A stretch of 6,647 nt of DNA from an uncultured Tolumonas sp. (GTDB lineage: Bacteria; Pseudomonadota; Gammaproteobacteria; Enterobacterales; Aeromonadaceae). The position numbers and the translations under genes were made by a program. Below the pieces are notes generated by a model. The model was not told the DNA's origin, made no database searches, and saw only the letters and a program-made list of their open reading frames with translations. How positions within the stretch are numbered: position 1 is the stretch's first letter; each line of letters opens with the position of its first letter. The stretch spans positions 1-6,647 of the forward strand of contig CAIZDF010000092.1 of assembly GCA_903931645.1 (NCBI GenBank). The letters are read 5' to 3'. Positions 6,555-6,647 of the stretch are shown one piece after another.

Positions 6555-6647
6555 CTAGGCGTTCACCACCTGAGCGACAGCCAGCGTAAAACGGCGCATG
6601 CCTTCGGCAAATTCTTCCGCAGTCAGATTCAGCGCCGGCGCAAAACG
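6555..6647 (-). CDS. argD: Acetylornithine/succinyldiaminopimelate aminotransferase, C-terminal end only
   Basis: Only the last 30 codons and the TAG stop (6557-6555) are in the window; the gene continues past the right edge. The peptide begins RFAPALNLTAEEFAEGMRR and ends AVAQVVNA. This matches the C-terminus of E. coli ArgD (LRFAPSLVV... then GMQRFAHAVAKVVGA) in pattern and spacing. ArgD is a cytoplasmic PLP enzyme acting in arginine synthesis (N-acetylornithine transamination) and in lysine/diaminopimelate synthesis. The position beside crp also fits, since argD lies near crp in E. coli. The related AstC cannot be excluded from so short a fragment. Confidence 0.75.
   Translation of the reverse strand, partial: RFAPALNLTAEEFAEGMRRFTLAVAQVVNA

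Overview
The window looks like ordinary chromosome of a gammaproteobacterium. The evidence is a CRP almost identical to that of Escherichia coli, a BarA-type hybrid kinase, YheU, a YgeA-like racemase and an ArgD end lying next to crp. The crp/argD/yheU neighbourhood and the protein sequences would fit Aeromonadales (for example a Tolumonas- or Aeromonas-like organism), but that placement is inference from memory and no search was run.

Layout, left to right. Bases 1-1218 (+) hold the 3' part of barA: the last strand of the ATPase domain, a degenerate receiver, a true receiver and an HPt domain, closed by a hairpin terminator (1230-1263). Facing it on the minus strand is a PlsC/LPLAT-type acyltransferase (2385-1267). 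Upstream of that, also on the minus strand, lies a two-gene unit: a LysE/RhtB-type amino-acid exporter (3824-3213), then 40 bp, then a YgeA-like amino-acid racemase (3172-2480). Divergent from the exporter is a MocR/GntR-type regulator (3950-5334, +) with a PLP-binding aminotransferase-like domain. It is interrupted by a one-base frameshift near 4685. A perfect 20-bp palindrome (3843-3862) sits between regulator and exporter and is the obvious candidate operator. yheU follows the regulator after 12 bp. crp (5851-6489) comes next behind a 264-bp leader/promoter region. crp and the 3' end of argD (minus strand, 6647-6555) converge on one shared bidirectional terminator (6507-6534).

How the genes work together. 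barA, crp, yheU and argD are housekeeping or global-regulation genes. The most coherent local system is the divergent exporter-racemase / MocR-regulator cassette. Its arrangement suggests control of amino-acid efflux coupled to amino-acid stereoisomerisation, possibly D-amino-acid production and release, with the PLP-dependent regulator sensing an amino acid. As sequenced, the regulator is broken, so the exporter-racemase unit may be constitutively on or permanently off. Other points worth attention are a two-residue insertion in the cAMP-binding phosphate cassette of CRP and an HX5D rather than HX4D spacing in the acyltransferase motif.
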